DNA of 64,000 bases from Pseudomonas mosselii (GCF_003205295.1 NZ_QJRP01000022.1:1-64000), one strand, 5' to 3'. Counted from the stretch's first letter, positions 1-13,100 are shown. Notes: generated from the letters alone by a model not told the origin. A program made the numbers and translations.

Positions 1-3000
1 TCGACTGGTGGCTGGAGCAGCCGCTGCAAGTGAGCTTCCTGCCGACACCGGTCGCCGAGCAGGCACTGCGCCGCGAACGCCAGCACCCGACCCTGCGCAC
101 GCTGCTGGTCGGCGGTGATCGCCTGCGCCAGTTCGACCGCGATCCGGGCTTTGCGCTGGTCAACAACTATGGCCCGACCGAGACCACCGTGGTGGCGACG
201 TCGGGGCAACTGCAACCGGGCGGCGCGCTGCATATCGGCAAGCCGACCGCCAACACCCGCGTCTATGTACTCGACGAGCAACGCCAACCCGTGCCGGTGG
301 GGGTGACCGGCGAGCTGTACATCGGTGGCGCGCAGGTCGCCCGCGGTTACTTCAACCGTCCCGAACTGACCGCCGAGCGCTTCCTCGACAATCCGTTCAA
401 CAGCGGCCGGATGTACCGCACGGGCGATCTGGTGCGCTGGAGTGCCGACGGCACGCTGGACTATCAGGGCCGCAATGACGACCAGGTGAAGATCCGTGGC
501 GTGCGGGTCGAGTTGGGCGAGATCGAAGCCGCGCTGAAGGCCCAGCCGGGTATCGCGGACGCCGTGGTGCTGGTGCGTGACGAGCGTCTGCTGGCCTGGT
601 TCACCGAAGCTGCCGTGGTCGATCTCGACACCTTGCGCCAAGGCTTGCAAGCCAGCCTTCCGGGCCATTTGATGCCGCAAGCCTTCGTCCGCCTGGACGA
701 GCTACCACTGACCAGCCACGGCAAACTGGACCGCAAGGCGCTGCCGGACCCTGATCCTGCAGCCCTGGCACGCCAGGCCTATGTCGCTCCAATCGGCGCG
801 GCCGAGGAGGCCATGGCCGCGATCTGGGCTGAAGTCCTGGGCATCGAACAGGTCGGTCGCCACGACAACTTCTTCGAACTCGGTGGTCACTCGCTGCTGG
901 CGGTGAGCCTCACCGCGCGCCTGCGTCAGGCCGGCCTGCAAGCCGACGTGCGCACTCTGTTCGGTCAGCCGACGGTAGCGGCACTGGCGGCGACCCTGGG
1001 CCATGGCCGCCAGGTCGAGGTCCCGGCCAACCGGATCCCGGCCGGCTGCACCCAGATCACCCCGGACATGCTGCCGCTGGTGGACCTTGAACCGGCCGCC
1101 ATCGAGCGCATCGTCGCCACGGTGCCGGGCGGCGCGGCCAACGTGCAGGACATCTACCCGCTGGCGCCGTTGCAGGAAGGTATTCTCTACCACCACCTCA
1201 GCTCGCCGGAGCACGACCCCTATGTGCTGCAATCGCGCATGGCCTTCGCCAGCCGTGACCGGCTGCACGCCTTCGTCGATGCCCTGGGCAAGGTCATCGC
1301 CCGTCATGACGTGCTGCGTACTTCAGTGCTGTGGGACGGCCTGCCGCAGGCATTGCAGGTAGTCTGGCGCCAGGCTGGGCTGGCGCTGTTCGAGGTGGCC
1401 GATGAGACTGCGGTGCCCCATGCACTGGCCCTCGACCGGGCGCCGCTGGTGCGCTTGGACCACTGGCCGGACGCGCAGGGCGCCGGACGGCATGCCGTGC
1501 TGCAGTTCCACCATATAGTCCTCGACCATACCGCGCTGGAGGTGCTCGGCCGGGAACTGGTCGGCTATCTGCAAGGTGCGCCGGTGCCCGCCGAACAAGG
1601 CGCGGCGTACCGCAACTACGTGGCCCAGGCGCGGCTGGGCGTCAGCCAGGCCGAGCACGAGGCGTTCTTCCGCGAGCAGTTGGGCGATATCGACGAGCCG
1701 ACCCTGCCGTTCGGCCTGGGTGATGTGCAGGTCGATGGGCTCGGTATCGAAGAGGCTCAACTGTGGCTGGACGAACCCCTGGCCAGCCGTCTGCGCCAGC
1801 AGGCCCGGCAGCTGGGTATCAGCGCCGCCAGCCTGTTCCACTTGGCCTACGCCCGCTTGCTGGCCGCCGCCAGTGGCCGTGACAGCGTGGTATTCGGCAC
1901 CGTGCTGCTCGGTCGCCTGGAAGGCGGAGCTGGAGCGGACCAGGCGCTGGGCATGTTCATCAACACCTTGCCTCTGCGCCTGGACCTTGCAGGCACCAAC
2001 CTGCAGGACGCCGTGCGTCAGACCCAGCAGCGCCTGAGCGCCTTGCTCGCCCACGAGCATGCCTCGCTGGCTCTGGCCCAACGCTGCAGTGGCGTGCCGG
2101 CCCCGGCGCCGCTGTTCAGCGCCATGCTCAACTACCGCCACGGCAGCCAGGCGGACGAGGACCAGCGCCAGGCCCTACAAGGCATTGAGACCCTCGACAG
2201 CAACGAGCGCAGCAACTATCCGCTGAGCCTGAGCGTGGACGATATCGGCGAACGCTTCCGACTGGTTGCCCTGGCCCCGGCGGCGGTCGGTGCCGCGCGT
2301 GTTTGCGAGCAGATGCACCGGGTGCTGGAGGCCGTGGCCGAGGCCTTGGCCCATCAGCCACGGCAAGCGCTGCTGCAACTGCCAGTGCTGTCGGCCGAGG
2401 AACGCGACCAGTTGGTGCACGACTTCAACCGCACGGCGCAGCCCCACGACCTGAACCGGACCCTCCAGGAATTGTTCGAGGCCCAAGTCTTGCGTAGGCC
2501 TGAGGCCGTTGCGCTCAGCGCCGAGCACGGTGAACTCAGCTACGAGCAGCTCAACGCCCAGGCCAACCGCCTGGCCCATCAACTGATCGCGCTGGGCGTG
2601 CGGCCCGACGATCGGGTGGCGATCTGTGTCGAGCGCGGTCTGTCGCTGGTGGTCGGCCTGCTGGCGATCCTCAAGGCCGGTGGCGCCTATGTGCCGCTCG
2701 ACCCGGATTACCCGGTCGAACGGATCCGCCACATGCTGGTCGACAGCCAGCCACGGGCGGTTCTGGTGCAGGCGGCCACCCGGGCGCTGATGGGGGATCT
2801 ACCCCTGACGCAAGTCGACCTCGACCAGCTGGACTGGACCCGTCAGCCGAGCCACAACCCGCAGGTGCCGGGCCTTACCGCCGCCAACCTGGCCTATGTG
2901 ATCTACACCTCCGGTTCCACCGGGCTGCCCAAGGGGGTGATGGTCGAGCACCGCAACGTGGTCAACCTGGTGCACTGGAGCGCCGGGCTGTTCCCGGGCG

Positions 3001-4196
3001 AGGGCGCGTTGCTGCACAAGACCCCGGTGAGCTTCGACGCCTCGGTGTGGGAGCTGTTCTGGCCGCTGTGCAGCGGCGTGCGCCTGGTGTTGGCGCGTCC
3101 GGACGGCCAGCGCGACCCGCAGTACCTGGCCGAGCTGATCCGCCAGCAACAGGTCGGCGTGGTGCAGTTCGTGCCGGCGCTGCTGCAGCAGTTCCTCGAA
3201 CACGACGCCAGCGCGGCCTGCGCCAGCCTCAGCGATATCGTCTGCGGCGGTGGCGAGCTGTCCGAGGCCTTGGTGCGCCAGGTGCGCGAGCGCCTGCCAC
3301 GGGCAAGGCTGCACAACGTCTACGGCCCCACCGAAACCACGGTCGATTGCAGCGTCTGCACCTTGCACCCGCAGGATCCGTTGACATTGGGCGCAATGCC
3401 GATTGGCCGGCCGATCGACAACACCCGCCTGTACGTGCTCGACGGCCACGACCAACCCGTGCCGCTGGGCGTTGCCGGTCAGCTGCATATCGGCGGCGCC
3501 GGGGTGGCGCGTGGCTACCTGGGGTTGCCGGAGCAACAGGCCGAACGCTTCATCGCCAGCCCGTTCGCCGACGGCGAGCGGCTGTACCGCAGCGGCGATC
3601 TGGTACGCCAGGCCGCCGACGGCAGCCTGATGTTCCTCGGCCGCACCGACCACCAGATCAAGCTGCGCGGCCTGCGCATCGAGCCGGGCGAGATCGAGGC
3701 CTGTCTCACTCGGATACCTGGGGTGCGCGACGCCGTGGTGCTGGTGCACGACGCCCAGCCGGCCGGCCCGCGCCTGGTGGCCTATGTCACCGGCGCCGCG
3801 CCGCCCGCCGAGGTTCTGCGCGAGGCGCTGCTGGGGCAACTGCCCGAGTACATGGTACCGGCGCTGTTCATGGCCCTCGACGCCTTGCCGCTGACCCCCA
3901 ATGGCAAGCTGGACCGCAAGGCGCTGCCGCAGCCGGACCTGCCGGCGCGGGCCTACGAGGCGCCGCAAGGCGATACCGAGCAGCTGTTGGCGCGTATCTG
4001 GGGCGAGCTGCTGGGCGTGGAGCAGGTAGGCCGCCACGACAACTTCTTCGAACTGGGCGGCCACTCGCTGCTGGCCGTGACCCTCACCTCGCGCTTGCGC
4101 GAGGCGGGCCTGGAAGCCGACGTGCGCAGCCTGTTCGAACACCCGACGCTGGCAGACTATGCCGCCATCACAGACAGAATGGAGATCGTCCTGTGA
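1..4196 (+). CDS. xtlB: Xantholysin-type lipopeptide NRPS, C-terminal part (partial; last two modules)
   Basis: This is the 3' end of a large non-ribosomal peptide synthetase; its start lies beyond the left edge. The reading frame is open from base 3 and codes for A(partial)-T-C-A-T. The first adenylation domain shows pocket residues F-L-G-N-V-V after a missing DAW segment, which fits a Leu domain. Its carrier protein has GGHSLLAV near base 880. The condensation domain has the NRIPAGC...PGGAANVQDIYPL lead-in and a FHHIVLDHTALE active site near 1510, typical of dual condensation/epimerisation domains in Pseudomonas lipopeptide synthetases. The second adenylation domain (about 2470-3930) has YVIYTSGSTG and a hand-read code DAWQVGVVDK, close to known Gln codes. 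A second carrier protein ends the protein and there is no thioesterase. The stop overlaps the next NRPS start by four bases (GTGA). The order Leu-Gln matches residues 9-10 of xantholysin. Family assignment is firm; the product name is inferred. Confidence 0.9.
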   Translation, partial: DWWLEQPLQVSFLPTPVAEQALRRERQHPTLRTLLVGGDRLRQFDRDPGFALVNNYGPTETTVVATSGQLQPGGALHIGKPTANTRVYVLDEQRQPVPVGVTGELYIGGAQVARGYFNRPELTAERFLDNPFNSGRMYRTGDLVRWSADGTLDYQGRNDDQVKIRGVRVELGEIEAALKAQPGIADAVVLVRDERLLAWFTEAAVVDLDTLRQGLQASLPGHLMPQAFVRLDELPLTSHGKLDRKALPDPDPAALARQAYVAPIGAAEEAMAAIWAEVLGIEQVGRHDNFFELGGHSLLAVSLTARLRQAGLQADVRTLFGQPTVAALAATLGHGRQVEVPANRIPAGCTQITPDMLPLVDLEPAAIERIVATVPGGAANVQDIYPLAPLQEGILYHHLSSPEHDPYVLQSRMAFASRDRLHAFVDALGKVIARHDVLRTSVLWDGLPQALQVVWRQAGLALFEVADETAVPHALALDRAPLVRLDHWPDAQGAGRHAVLQFHHIVLDHTALEVLGRELVGYLQGAPVPAEQGAAYRNYVAQARLGVSQAEHEAFFREQLGDIDEPTLPFGLGDVQVDGLGIEEAQLWLDEPLASRLRQQARQLGISAASLFHLAYARLLAAASGRDSVVFGTVLLGRLEGGAGADQALGMFINTLPLRLDLAGTNLQDAVRQTQQRLSALLAHEHASLALAQRCSGVPAPAPLFSAMLNYRHGSQADEDQRQALQGIETLDSNERSNYPLSLSVDDIGERFRLVALAPAAVGAARVCEQMHRVLEAVAEALAHQPRQALLQLPVLSAEERDQLVHDFNRTAQPHDLNRTLQELFEAQVLRRPEAVALSAEHGELSYEQLNAQANRLAHQLIALGVRPDDRVAICVERGLSLVVGLLAILKAGGAYVPLDPDYPVERIRHMLVDSQPRAVLVQAATRALMGDLPLTQVDLDQLDWTRQPSHNPQVPGLTAANLAYVIYTSGSTGLPKGVMVEHRNVVNLVHWSAGLFPGEGALLHKTPVSFDASVWELFWPLCSGVRLVLARPDGQRDPQYLAELIRQQQVGVVQFVPALLQQFLEHDASAACASLSDIVCGGGELSEALVRQVRERLPRARLHNVYGPTETTVDCSVCTLHPQDPLTLGAMPIGRPIDNTRLYVLDGHDQPVPLGVAGQLHIGGAGVARGYLGLPEQQAERFIASPFADGERLYRSGDLVRQAADGSLMFLGRTDHQIKLRGLRIEPGEIEACLTRIPGVRDAVVLVHDAQPAGPRLVAYVTGAAPPAEVLREALLGQLPEYMVPALFMALDALPLTPNGKLDRKALPQPDLPARAYEAPQGDTEQLLARIWGELLGVEQVGRHDNFFELGGHSLLAVTLTSRLREAGLEADVRSLFEHPTLADYAAITDRMEIVL
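4181..4196 (+). promoter_or_regulatory. Ribosome binding site and translational coupling at the xtlB/xtlC junction
   Basis: GGAG at 4181-4184 precedes the GTG start of xtlC by eight bases, and this GTG shares bases with the TGA stop of xtlB (GTGA). Coupled translation of the two synthetases is likely. This fixes the xtlC start. Confidence 0.7.
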
Positions 4197-7100
4197 GCAT
4201 CAACGAACTACTGGCGACCCTGGCCGCCAACAATGTCCAGCTGGCCCTCAAGGATGGCCAGCTGGTGGTCCAGGGCAATCGCCAGGCCCTGAGCGACGCC
4301 GCGCTGGTGGCGCGGCTGCGCGAGCACAAGCCGGCGCTGCTGGGGATGCTCGAACGTGGCGAGTACGTGGCGGCGCGCCAGGGCAGCGTCGAGGTACCGG
4401 AAAACCGCATCCCCGCCGGCTGCGCGCGGATCACCCCGGCCATGCTCAGCCTGGTCGAGCTCGACCAGGCCAGCATCGACCAACTGGTCGAAGGCGTGCC
4501 CGGCGGCGCGGCCAATGTGCAGGACATCTACCCGCTGGTGCCGTTGCAGCAAGGCATGCTGTTCCACCATGCCAGCGCCGGCGACCACGATCCCTACGTG
4601 ATGCAGGCGCGCTTCGTGTTCGCCAGCAGCGCCCGGGTCGAGGCCTTCGCCCAGGCCCTGCAAGGGGTGATCGACCGTCACGACATCCTGCGCACCTCGG
4701 TGCACTGGAAGGCCCTGGAGACGCCGGTGCAGGTGGTCTGGCGCCAGGCCCGCCTGCGGGTCACCCAGCTTGCCGAGGGCCAGCTGCCGGACAGCGGCTT
4801 CGACCTGACCCAGGCACCGTTGATCCGTCTGCAATGCCAGGCGGCGCAGGCGGACGGGCAGGTCCACGCGACCTTGCAGTTCCACCACGTGGCCATGGAC
4901 CACAGCGCCCTGGAAGTGGTGCGCCACGAGATGCTCGCCTTCCTGCTCGGCGAAAGCGCCCGGCTGGGCCGTCCGCTGCCGTTCCGCAATCATGTGGCCC
5001 AGGCCCTGCTGGGCGTCGGCGAGGCCGAGCACGAGGCGTTTTTCCGCGACATGCTCGGCGGTGTGGACGCGCCGACCCTGGCCTATGGCCTGGCCGATGT
5101 GCAGGGGGATGGCGCGGCGCTGAACGAGCACGCGCTGGACCTCGACCTGGCGCTGTGCCGCGAGCTGCGCGCCCAGGCCCGCAGCCAGGGGGTGAGCGTC
5201 GCCAGCCTGTTCCACCTGGCCTGGGCGCGGGTGCTGGGCGGCCTGACCGGGCGCGACCAGGTGGTGTTCGGCACCGTGCTGATGGGCCGTCTGCAAGGCG
5301 CCGAAGCCACCGACCGGGCGCTGGGCATCTTCATCAATACCTTGCCGCTGCGGGTGGACCTGGACGACGCTGACCTGGCCAGCGCGATCAAGGCCACCCA
5401 CCAGCGCCTGAGCACGCTGATGCGCCATGAGCACGCGCCCCTGGCCCTGGCCCAGCGCTGCAGCGGCGTGGCGGCGCCGACGCCGCTGTTCAATGCCTTG
5501 CTCAACTACCGCCACAGCGCGGCCTCGGGGTCCGAAGCGGTGCTGCGCGCCGGCTGGGCCGGGATCGAGATCGTGCACGCCGCCGAGGCCACCAACTACC
5601 CCTTGACCCTGAGCGTCGACGACTTCGGCGAAGCGTTCCGCCTGACCCTGCTGGCCAGCCCCGAGGTGCCGGCACGGCGCGTCTGCGCCTACCTGGAGCA
5701 GACCCTGCGCAGCCTGCTCGCGGCGACGCCCACCGCTGAAGTCAGGGCGTTGCCGATGGTGCCTGCCGACGAGCGTGAGGAGCTTCTGGAAACCTTCAAC
5801 CAGACCCCGGGCATCGAACAGCCGCACGGTCCGTTGCATCGGCGTATCGAGGCCGTGGCCCAGGCCCATCCCCACGCCCTGGCCGCCACTGCCAATGACC
5901 ATTCGCTGACTTATCAGCAACTGAACCAGCGCGGCAATGCCCTGGCTCACCACCTGATCGGCCTCGGCGTGCGCCCCGATGACCGCGTGGCAGTGTTCGC
6001 CCGCCGTGGCCTGGACACGCTGATTGGCCTGGTCGCGGTGCTCAAGGCCGGCGCCGGCTACGTGCCGGTGGACCCGGCCCATCCGGACGAGCGTGTGCGC
6101 TACCTGCTCGACGACAGCGCGCCAGTGGCCGTGCTGACCCAACAAGCGTTGCGCGGCCGCCTGGATGGGATCACGGTGCCCGTGCTGGCGCTCGATCAGC
6201 CTGACTGGCCGCAGCGGCTGGATGATCCAGCCGTCGCCGACCTGGGACCAGAACACCTGGCCTACGTGATCTACACCTCGGGCTCCACCGGGCAGCCCAA
6301 GGGGGTGATGGTCGAGCACCGCACCCTGAACAACCTGGTGGACTGGCACTGCCGGGCCTTCGACCTGTGCCTGGGCCGGCACACTTCAAGCCTGGCCGGT
6401 TTCGGCTTCGACGCCATGGCCTGGGAGGTCTGGCCGGCGTTGTGCGCCGGGGCCACCTTGCACCTGGCACCCGCCAGCGAGGGCCACGAGGACCTCGATG
6501 CGCTGCTGGCCTGGTGGCGCGCCCAGCCACTGGATGTCAGCTTCCTGCCGACGCCGGTGGCCGAATACGCCTTCAGCCATCAGCTCGGGCACCCGACCCT
6601 GCGCACCCTGCTGATCGGCGGCGATCGCCTGCGCCAGTTCAACCGCACCCAGACCTTCGCCGTGGTCAACAACTACGGCCCGACCGAGACCACCGTGGTG
6701 GCCAGCTCCGGAGTAGTGGAGGCGGGGGGCGCGCTGCACATCGGCGGCCCTGTGGACAATGCCCGCCTGTACGTGCTCGACGCCGGGTTGCAGCCGGTGC
6801 CATTGGGCGTGGCGGGCGAGCTGTACATCGGCGGCGTCGGGGTCGCCCGTGGCTACCTTGGCCGCCCGCAGCTGACCGCCGAGCGCTTCCTCGATGATCC
6901 GTTCGCGGCAACGCCGGGCGCGCGCATGTACCGTACCGGCGACCTGGTGCGCTGGCTGGCCGACGGCACCCTCGATTACCTGGGGCGCAACGACGACCAG
7001 GTGAAGATCCGTGGGGTGCGTATCGAACTGGGCGAGATCGAGAACCGGCTGAACAGCCTGCCGGGCATCGGCGAGGCCGTGGTGGTGGCCCGCGAGGACC

Positions 7101-10100
7101 AGCCTGGCCAGCCGCGCCTGGTGGCCTACTTCACCGCGCAAGCCGGCCTCGAGGCACCCTTGCCCGAGGTCCTGCGCACGCAACTGCTGGCCCATCTGCC
7201 GGAGTACATGGTGCCGGTGGCCTTCGTCGCCCTGCAGGCGCTGCCGCTGACCGCCAACGGCAAGCTCGACCGCCGCGCCTTGCCGGCGCCTGAGCGTTCG
7301 GCGCTGTTCGAGCGTGGCTACGTGGCCCCCGAGGGCGAACTGGAAACTGCCCTGGCCCAGCTGTGGGCCGAACTGCTGCAGGTGGAGCAGGTTGGCCGGC
7401 ATGACCATTTCTTCGCCCTGGGTGGCCATTCGTTGCTGGCCATGCGCATGGTGTCCCAGGTGCGCCTGCGCCTTGGCGTCGAGCTGACCCTGGCCGAGCT
7501 GTTCGCCAACCCCGAACTGGCCGCCGTGGCCCAGGTGCTGGCGAGCGCCGGGCACAGCGCGCTGCCGGCCATCGTCGCGGTGCCCCGCGAGCAGCCCCTG
7601 CCGTTGTCGTTCGCCCAGCAGCGTCTGTGGTTCCTGGCCCAGCTGGAGGGCGGCAGCCAGGCCTACAACGTGCCGCTGGCCCTGGGCCTGCGTGGCTCGG
7701 TGGATGCCGACGCGCTGGAGCGTGCCCTGCTGTGCATCGTCGCGCGCCACGAAGGCCTGCGCAGCCGCTTCGTACCCGCAGGCGACAGCGCCGAGGTGCA
7801 CGTCGCCGCCACGCCGCTACCGGGCTGGCTGCGGCGCCTGAGCCTGGCGCCCGATGACCTGGCCGCGCACCTGCAGGCCGAGGCCACCGCGCCGTTCGAC
7901 CTGGTCGAAGGACCACTGTTGCGCGCCAGCCTGCTGCGCCTGGAGGATCAGCACCATGTGCTGCTGCTGACCCTGCACCATATCGTCGCCGACGGCTGGT
8001 CCCTCGGCGTGCTGACCCGTGAGCTGGGCGCGCTGTACCCGGCCATGTGCCAGGGCCTGGACGATCCGTTGCCGGCCCTGGCCATCCAGTACGGCGACTA
8101 TGCCGTGTGGCAGCGACGCTGGCTGGCCGGTGAGCAACTGCAACGCCAGGCCGACTACTGGCGCCAGGCCCTGGATGGCGCGCCGACCCTGCTGAGCCTG
8201 CCGAGTGACCGGCCACGACCGCCACGCCAGGACTTCAGCGGCGCCAGCCTGGCGCTGCAGCTGGATGCGCGCCTGGGGGCCGGCCTGCGGGCCCTGGCCC
8301 AGCGGCATCAGGCAACTCTGTACATGGTGCTGCTCAGTGCCTGGGCCGCGACCCTGGCGCGCCTGTCCGGGCAGACAGAGGTGGTGGTCGGCTGCCCGGT
8401 GGCCGGACGCGGCCATGCCGAGCTGGAGCCGCTGGTGGGGTTGTTCGTCAACACCCTGGCGCTGCGCATCGACACGTCGGGTGCGCCGAGCAGCGAGCGC
8501 CTGCTGGTCCAGGTCAAGGCCCGCCTGCTCGATGCCCAGGCGCATCAGGACCTGCCGTTCGAGCAGGTGGTAGAGATCGTCCGCCCGGCGCGCAGCCTCG
8601 GCCATACGCCGTTGTTCCAGACCACCCTCAACTGGCTGGCCACCGAGGGCGCCGCGCCGAGCCTGGCGGGATTGCGCCTGGAGGGCGTGGCCCAGGCCAG
8701 CCAGGTGGCCAAGTTCGACCTGTCGCTGAGCATGGGCGAGCAGGGCGAGGCGTTGGTCGGCAGCCTCGAGTACGCCACGGCGCTGTTCGATGAAAGCACC
8801 GTGCGCCGTTTCGCCGGTTACTTCGAGCGCCTGCTGCGGGCCATGGTCGCCAACGACCAGGCGCCCCTGGCCGAGGTCGAACTGGTCGGTGACTTCGAAC
8901 GCCGGCGTCTGCTGCATACCTTCAACGGCAGCACCCGGGCATTCCCGGCCGACCAGACCCTGCCGACCCTGATCGAGGCCCAGGTGGCCCGTGCCCCGCA
9001 GGCGCCGGCCGCCGTGGCCGGCGATGCACGCCTGAGCTATGGCGAACTGAACCAGCGCGCCAACGCCTTGGCCCATCACCTGATCGAACGCGGCGTGGGG
9101 CCGGACGACCGGGTGGCGGTGGTCGCCCGGCGCGGCCTGGACACCCTGGTGGCGCTGCTGGCGGTGCTCAAGGCCGGTGGTGCCTATGTACCCGTGGACC
9201 CGGCGCATCCGGATGAGCGCCTGCGCTACCTGCTCGAGGACAGCGCCCCCGTGGTGGTCCTGGCCCAGCAGGCGCTGCTGGCGCGCCTGGACGGGCTGAC
9301 CGTGCCTGTGCTGGCCCTGGACCGGCCGGACTGGCCGGCGCGCACGGACAATCCCGAGCTGCCCGGCCTGCTGGCCAGCCACCTGGCCTACGTGATCTAC
9401 ACCTCCGGCTCCACCGGGCAGCCCAAGGGCGTGATGGTCGAGCACCGTACCCTTGCCAACCTGGTGCACTGGCACTGCAAGGCCTTCGAGCTGGGCGCCG
9501 GCGAGCACACCGCCAGCGTCGCCGGCTTCGGCTTCGACGCCATGGCCTGGGAGCTCTGGCCGGCCCTGTGCGCCGGCGCGGTGCTGCACCTGCCGCCGGC
9601 CGAGCTGGGCAACGAGCAGCTCGACGGGCTGCTGGCCTGGTGGCTGGAGCAACCGCTGAAGGTGGCCTTCCTGCCGACACCGGTCGCCGAATATGCCTTC
9701 ACCCAGGGGCTGCGCCATCCGACCCTGCGCACCCTGCTGATCGGTGGCGACCGTCTGCGCCAGTTCACCGGCGACCCGGGCTGTGTGGTGGTCAACAACT
9801 ATGGCCCCACCGAAGCCACGGTGGTGGCCACCTCCGGCCTGGTGTTGCCGGGCGGCGCGCTGGACATCGGCCGGCCGATCGCCAACGCCCGTGTCTACCT
9901 GCTGGACGAGGCACGGCAACTGGTGCCTTTCGGCGTGACCGGCGAGCTCTACGTGGGCGGTGCTGGCGTGGCGCGCGGCTACCTGAACCGGGCGCAACTG
10001 ACGGCCGAGCGCTTCCTCGACGACCCGTTCAGCGAGCAGCCCGGCGCACGCATGTACCGCACCGGCGACCTGGCTCGCTGGAACGCCGACGGTACCCTGG

Positions 10101-13100
10101 ACTACCTGGGCCGCAACGACGACCAGGTGAAGGTGCGCGGCCTGCGCATCGAGCTGGGCGAGATCGAGGCGCAGTTGCTGGCCTTGCCTGGCGTCGCCGA
10201 AGCGCTGGTGCTGGCCCGCGAGGACCAACCCGGCCAGCCGCGGCTGGTGGCCTACTACATTGCCAGCACCGAGGCGCAGCCGGTCGGCGCCCTGCGTGCC
10301 GCCCTGCAACAGCGTCTGCCGGCTTACATGGTACCTGCCGCGCTGGTGCGCCTGGATGCCTGGCCATTGACCGCCAACGGCAAGGTCGACCGTCGGGCGC
10401 TGCCGTTGCCCAAGCGCGAGGCATTGGCCAGTCAGGCCCACGAGGCCGCCGAGGGCGTGCTGGAAACGGCCCTGGCCGAGCTCTGGTGCGAGCTGCTGCA
10501 GCTGCAGCGGGTAGGGCGTCAGGACCGCTTCTTCGAACTGGGCGGCCATTCGCTGCTGGCCATGCGCATGGTCGGACAGGTGCGTGCACGACTCGGCCGG
10601 GAGTTGTCGCTGGGCGAGCTGTTCGGCGATGACCGCCTGCTGGCGGTGGCGGCGACCCTGGCCGAGCGCGGCGGTGAGGTGCTGCCGGTCATCGAACCGA
10701 CGCCCCGTGGCCAGTCCCTGCCGCTGTCGTTTGCCCAGCAGCGCCTGTGGTTCCTGGCGCAGATGGACGATGCCAGCGCCGCTTACCATATACCCCTGGG
10801 CCTGGCCATGCGCGGCCCGCTGGACCGTGCGGCGCTGGAGCGGGCACTGGCGCGCATCATCGAGCGTCACGAAAGCCTGCGCAGCCACTTCACCCAGGAA
10901 GGCGCCGAGGCGCGGGTGCGGGTGGCCCCAGGGCGTGGCGGTTTCGCCCTGGCCTGGCACGACCTGCGCGGTGCCGCGCAGCAGCTGCCCGAACTGATGC
11001 AGGCCGAGGCGCTGCTGCCCTTCGACCTGGCGCACCAGTTGCCGGTGCGTGGCCGCCTGCTGTGCCTGGAGGCGGAGCATCATGTGCTGCTGCTGACCTT
11101 GCACCATATCGTCGCCGACGGCTGGTCGATGGGTGTGTTCACCCAGGAGCTGGCGGCGCTGTACCAGGCCTTCAGCGAAGGGCGCGACGACCCGCTGCCG
11201 GCGCTGGCGATCCAGTATGGCGACTATGCCCTGTGGCAGCGCCGCTGGCTGGCCGGCGACGCGCTGCAGCGCCAGGGCGAATACTGGCAACAGGCACTGG
11301 CCGGCGCGCCGGTGCTGCTGACCCTGCCCACCGACCGGCCGCGGCCGGCCCGCCAGGACTATCAGGGTGACCGGGTCGAGATACGTTTGGACCGGCGTCT
11401 GAGCGAAGACCTCAGGGCGCTGTGCCTGCGCCATGGCGTCACCCCGTTCATGCTGTTCGGCGCCGCCTGGGCGGTGCTGCTGGCGCGCCTGTCCGGCCAG
11501 GCCGAGGTGGTGATCGGCACGCCGGTGGCCAACCGTCGGCAGGCCGAGGTCGAAGGGTTGATCGGGCTGTTCGTCAACTCCCTGGCCCTGCGCATCGATA
11601 CCGCCGGGCTACCCGATGTCGGCGCGCTGCTGGCCCGGGTCAAGGCCTGCGTCAGCCAGGCCCAGGACCATCAGGACCTGCCGTTCGAACAGGTGGTGGA
11701 ACTGCTGCACCCGCCGCGCAGCCTGGCCCATACCCCGCTGTACCAGGTGTCGCTGGCCTGGAACGGCGTGCCGGGCGAGGCCTTGCAACTGGGCGACCTG
11801 CAACTGGAGGCGCTGGGCGGCGCGCAGATCTTCGCCAAGTTCGACCTGACCCTGAGCCTGGGCGAGACCGCCGACGGCTACGGCGGCGCCCTGGAGTTCG
11901 CCACGGCGCTGTTCGACCGAGCGACCATCGAACGCCATGTCGGCTACCTGGAGCAACTGCTGTGGGCGATGGCCGGCAGCGACCAGGCGGTGCCGGCGAA
12001 GGTCGAGCTGCTGGGCGCCGCCGAGCGTCGCCAGGAGCTGGTGACCTGCAATGCCAGCGAATTGGTCGGTGGCCTGCAGCAACCGGTGCAGGCGTTGTTC
12101 GAGGCGCAGGTGGCGCGTACGCCGCAGGCGTTGGCGGTGCAGGCCGAGGACGGCCAGATGAGCTACCGGCAACTGAACGAGGCGGCCAACCGCCTGGCCC
12201 ATCAACTGATCGCCCAGGGCGTGGTCGCCGACAGCCGGGTCGCGGTGTGCCTGGCCCGTGGGCCGCAGCTGCTGGTGGGGCTGCTGGCGGTGCTCAAGGC
12301 CGGCGGCGCCTACGTGCCGCTGGACCCGGGCTACCCCGACGAGCGCCTGGCCTACATGCTTGCCGACAGCGCGCCGCTGGCGTTGCTGGTGGATGCCGGC
12401 AGCCGCGGGCGCTTCATCGACAGTGCCGTGCCACGCCTGGACCTTGGCCAGCCGACCTGGACCGGCCAGTCGCCGGACAATCCGCAGGTGAGCGGCCTGG
12501 GTGCCCGCCACCTGGCCTACGTGATCTACACCTCCGGCTCCACCGGCACGCCGAAAGGGGTGATGGTCGAGCACCGCAGCCTGTGCAACCTGGTGCATTG
12601 GAGCTCGCGGCTGATCGCCCCGACCGTCGAGGGCGCGCTGCTGCACAAGACCCCGGTGAGCTTCGACGCCTCGGTGTGGGAATTGTTCTGGCCGCTGTGC
12701 GCCGGCCTGCGCCTGGTGCTGGCGCGTCCGGACGGCCAGCGCGATCCGGCCTATCTGGCGGCGCTGATCCAGCGCCAGCAGGTCAGCGTGGTGCAGTTCG
12801 TGCCGGCACTGCTGCAGCAATTCCTCGCCCTTGAGGCCAGCGCGGCCTGCGACAGCCTCACTGATATCGTCTGCGGCGGCGGCGAGCTGACCACGACGTT
12901 GCTGCAACAGGTGCGCGAGCGCATGCCGCAGGTGCGGCTGCACAACGTCTATGGCCCGACCGAGGCCACCGTCGATTGCAGCGTCTGGACCCTGGAACCC
13001 TGGCAGCCGCTGCCTGAAAGTGCGCCACCGATCGGCCGGCCGATCGCCAATACCCGGCTGTACGTGCTCGATCGCAATGGCCTGCCGGTGCCCCGTGGCG

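Noticed and set aside
3047..4192. Long upstream extension of the xtlC reading frame
   Set aside because: It overlaps the real xtlB frame, gives an Arg/Pro/Ala-rich non-NRPS sequence, and the GTG at 4193 with its own ribosome site starts the docking domain.
7817..11434. A 1205-codon open frame on the minus strand opposite xtlC
   Set aside because: It is an antisense shadow of a GC-rich gene: no domains, no ribosome site, and His/Gln/Arg-rich composition typical of such shadows.
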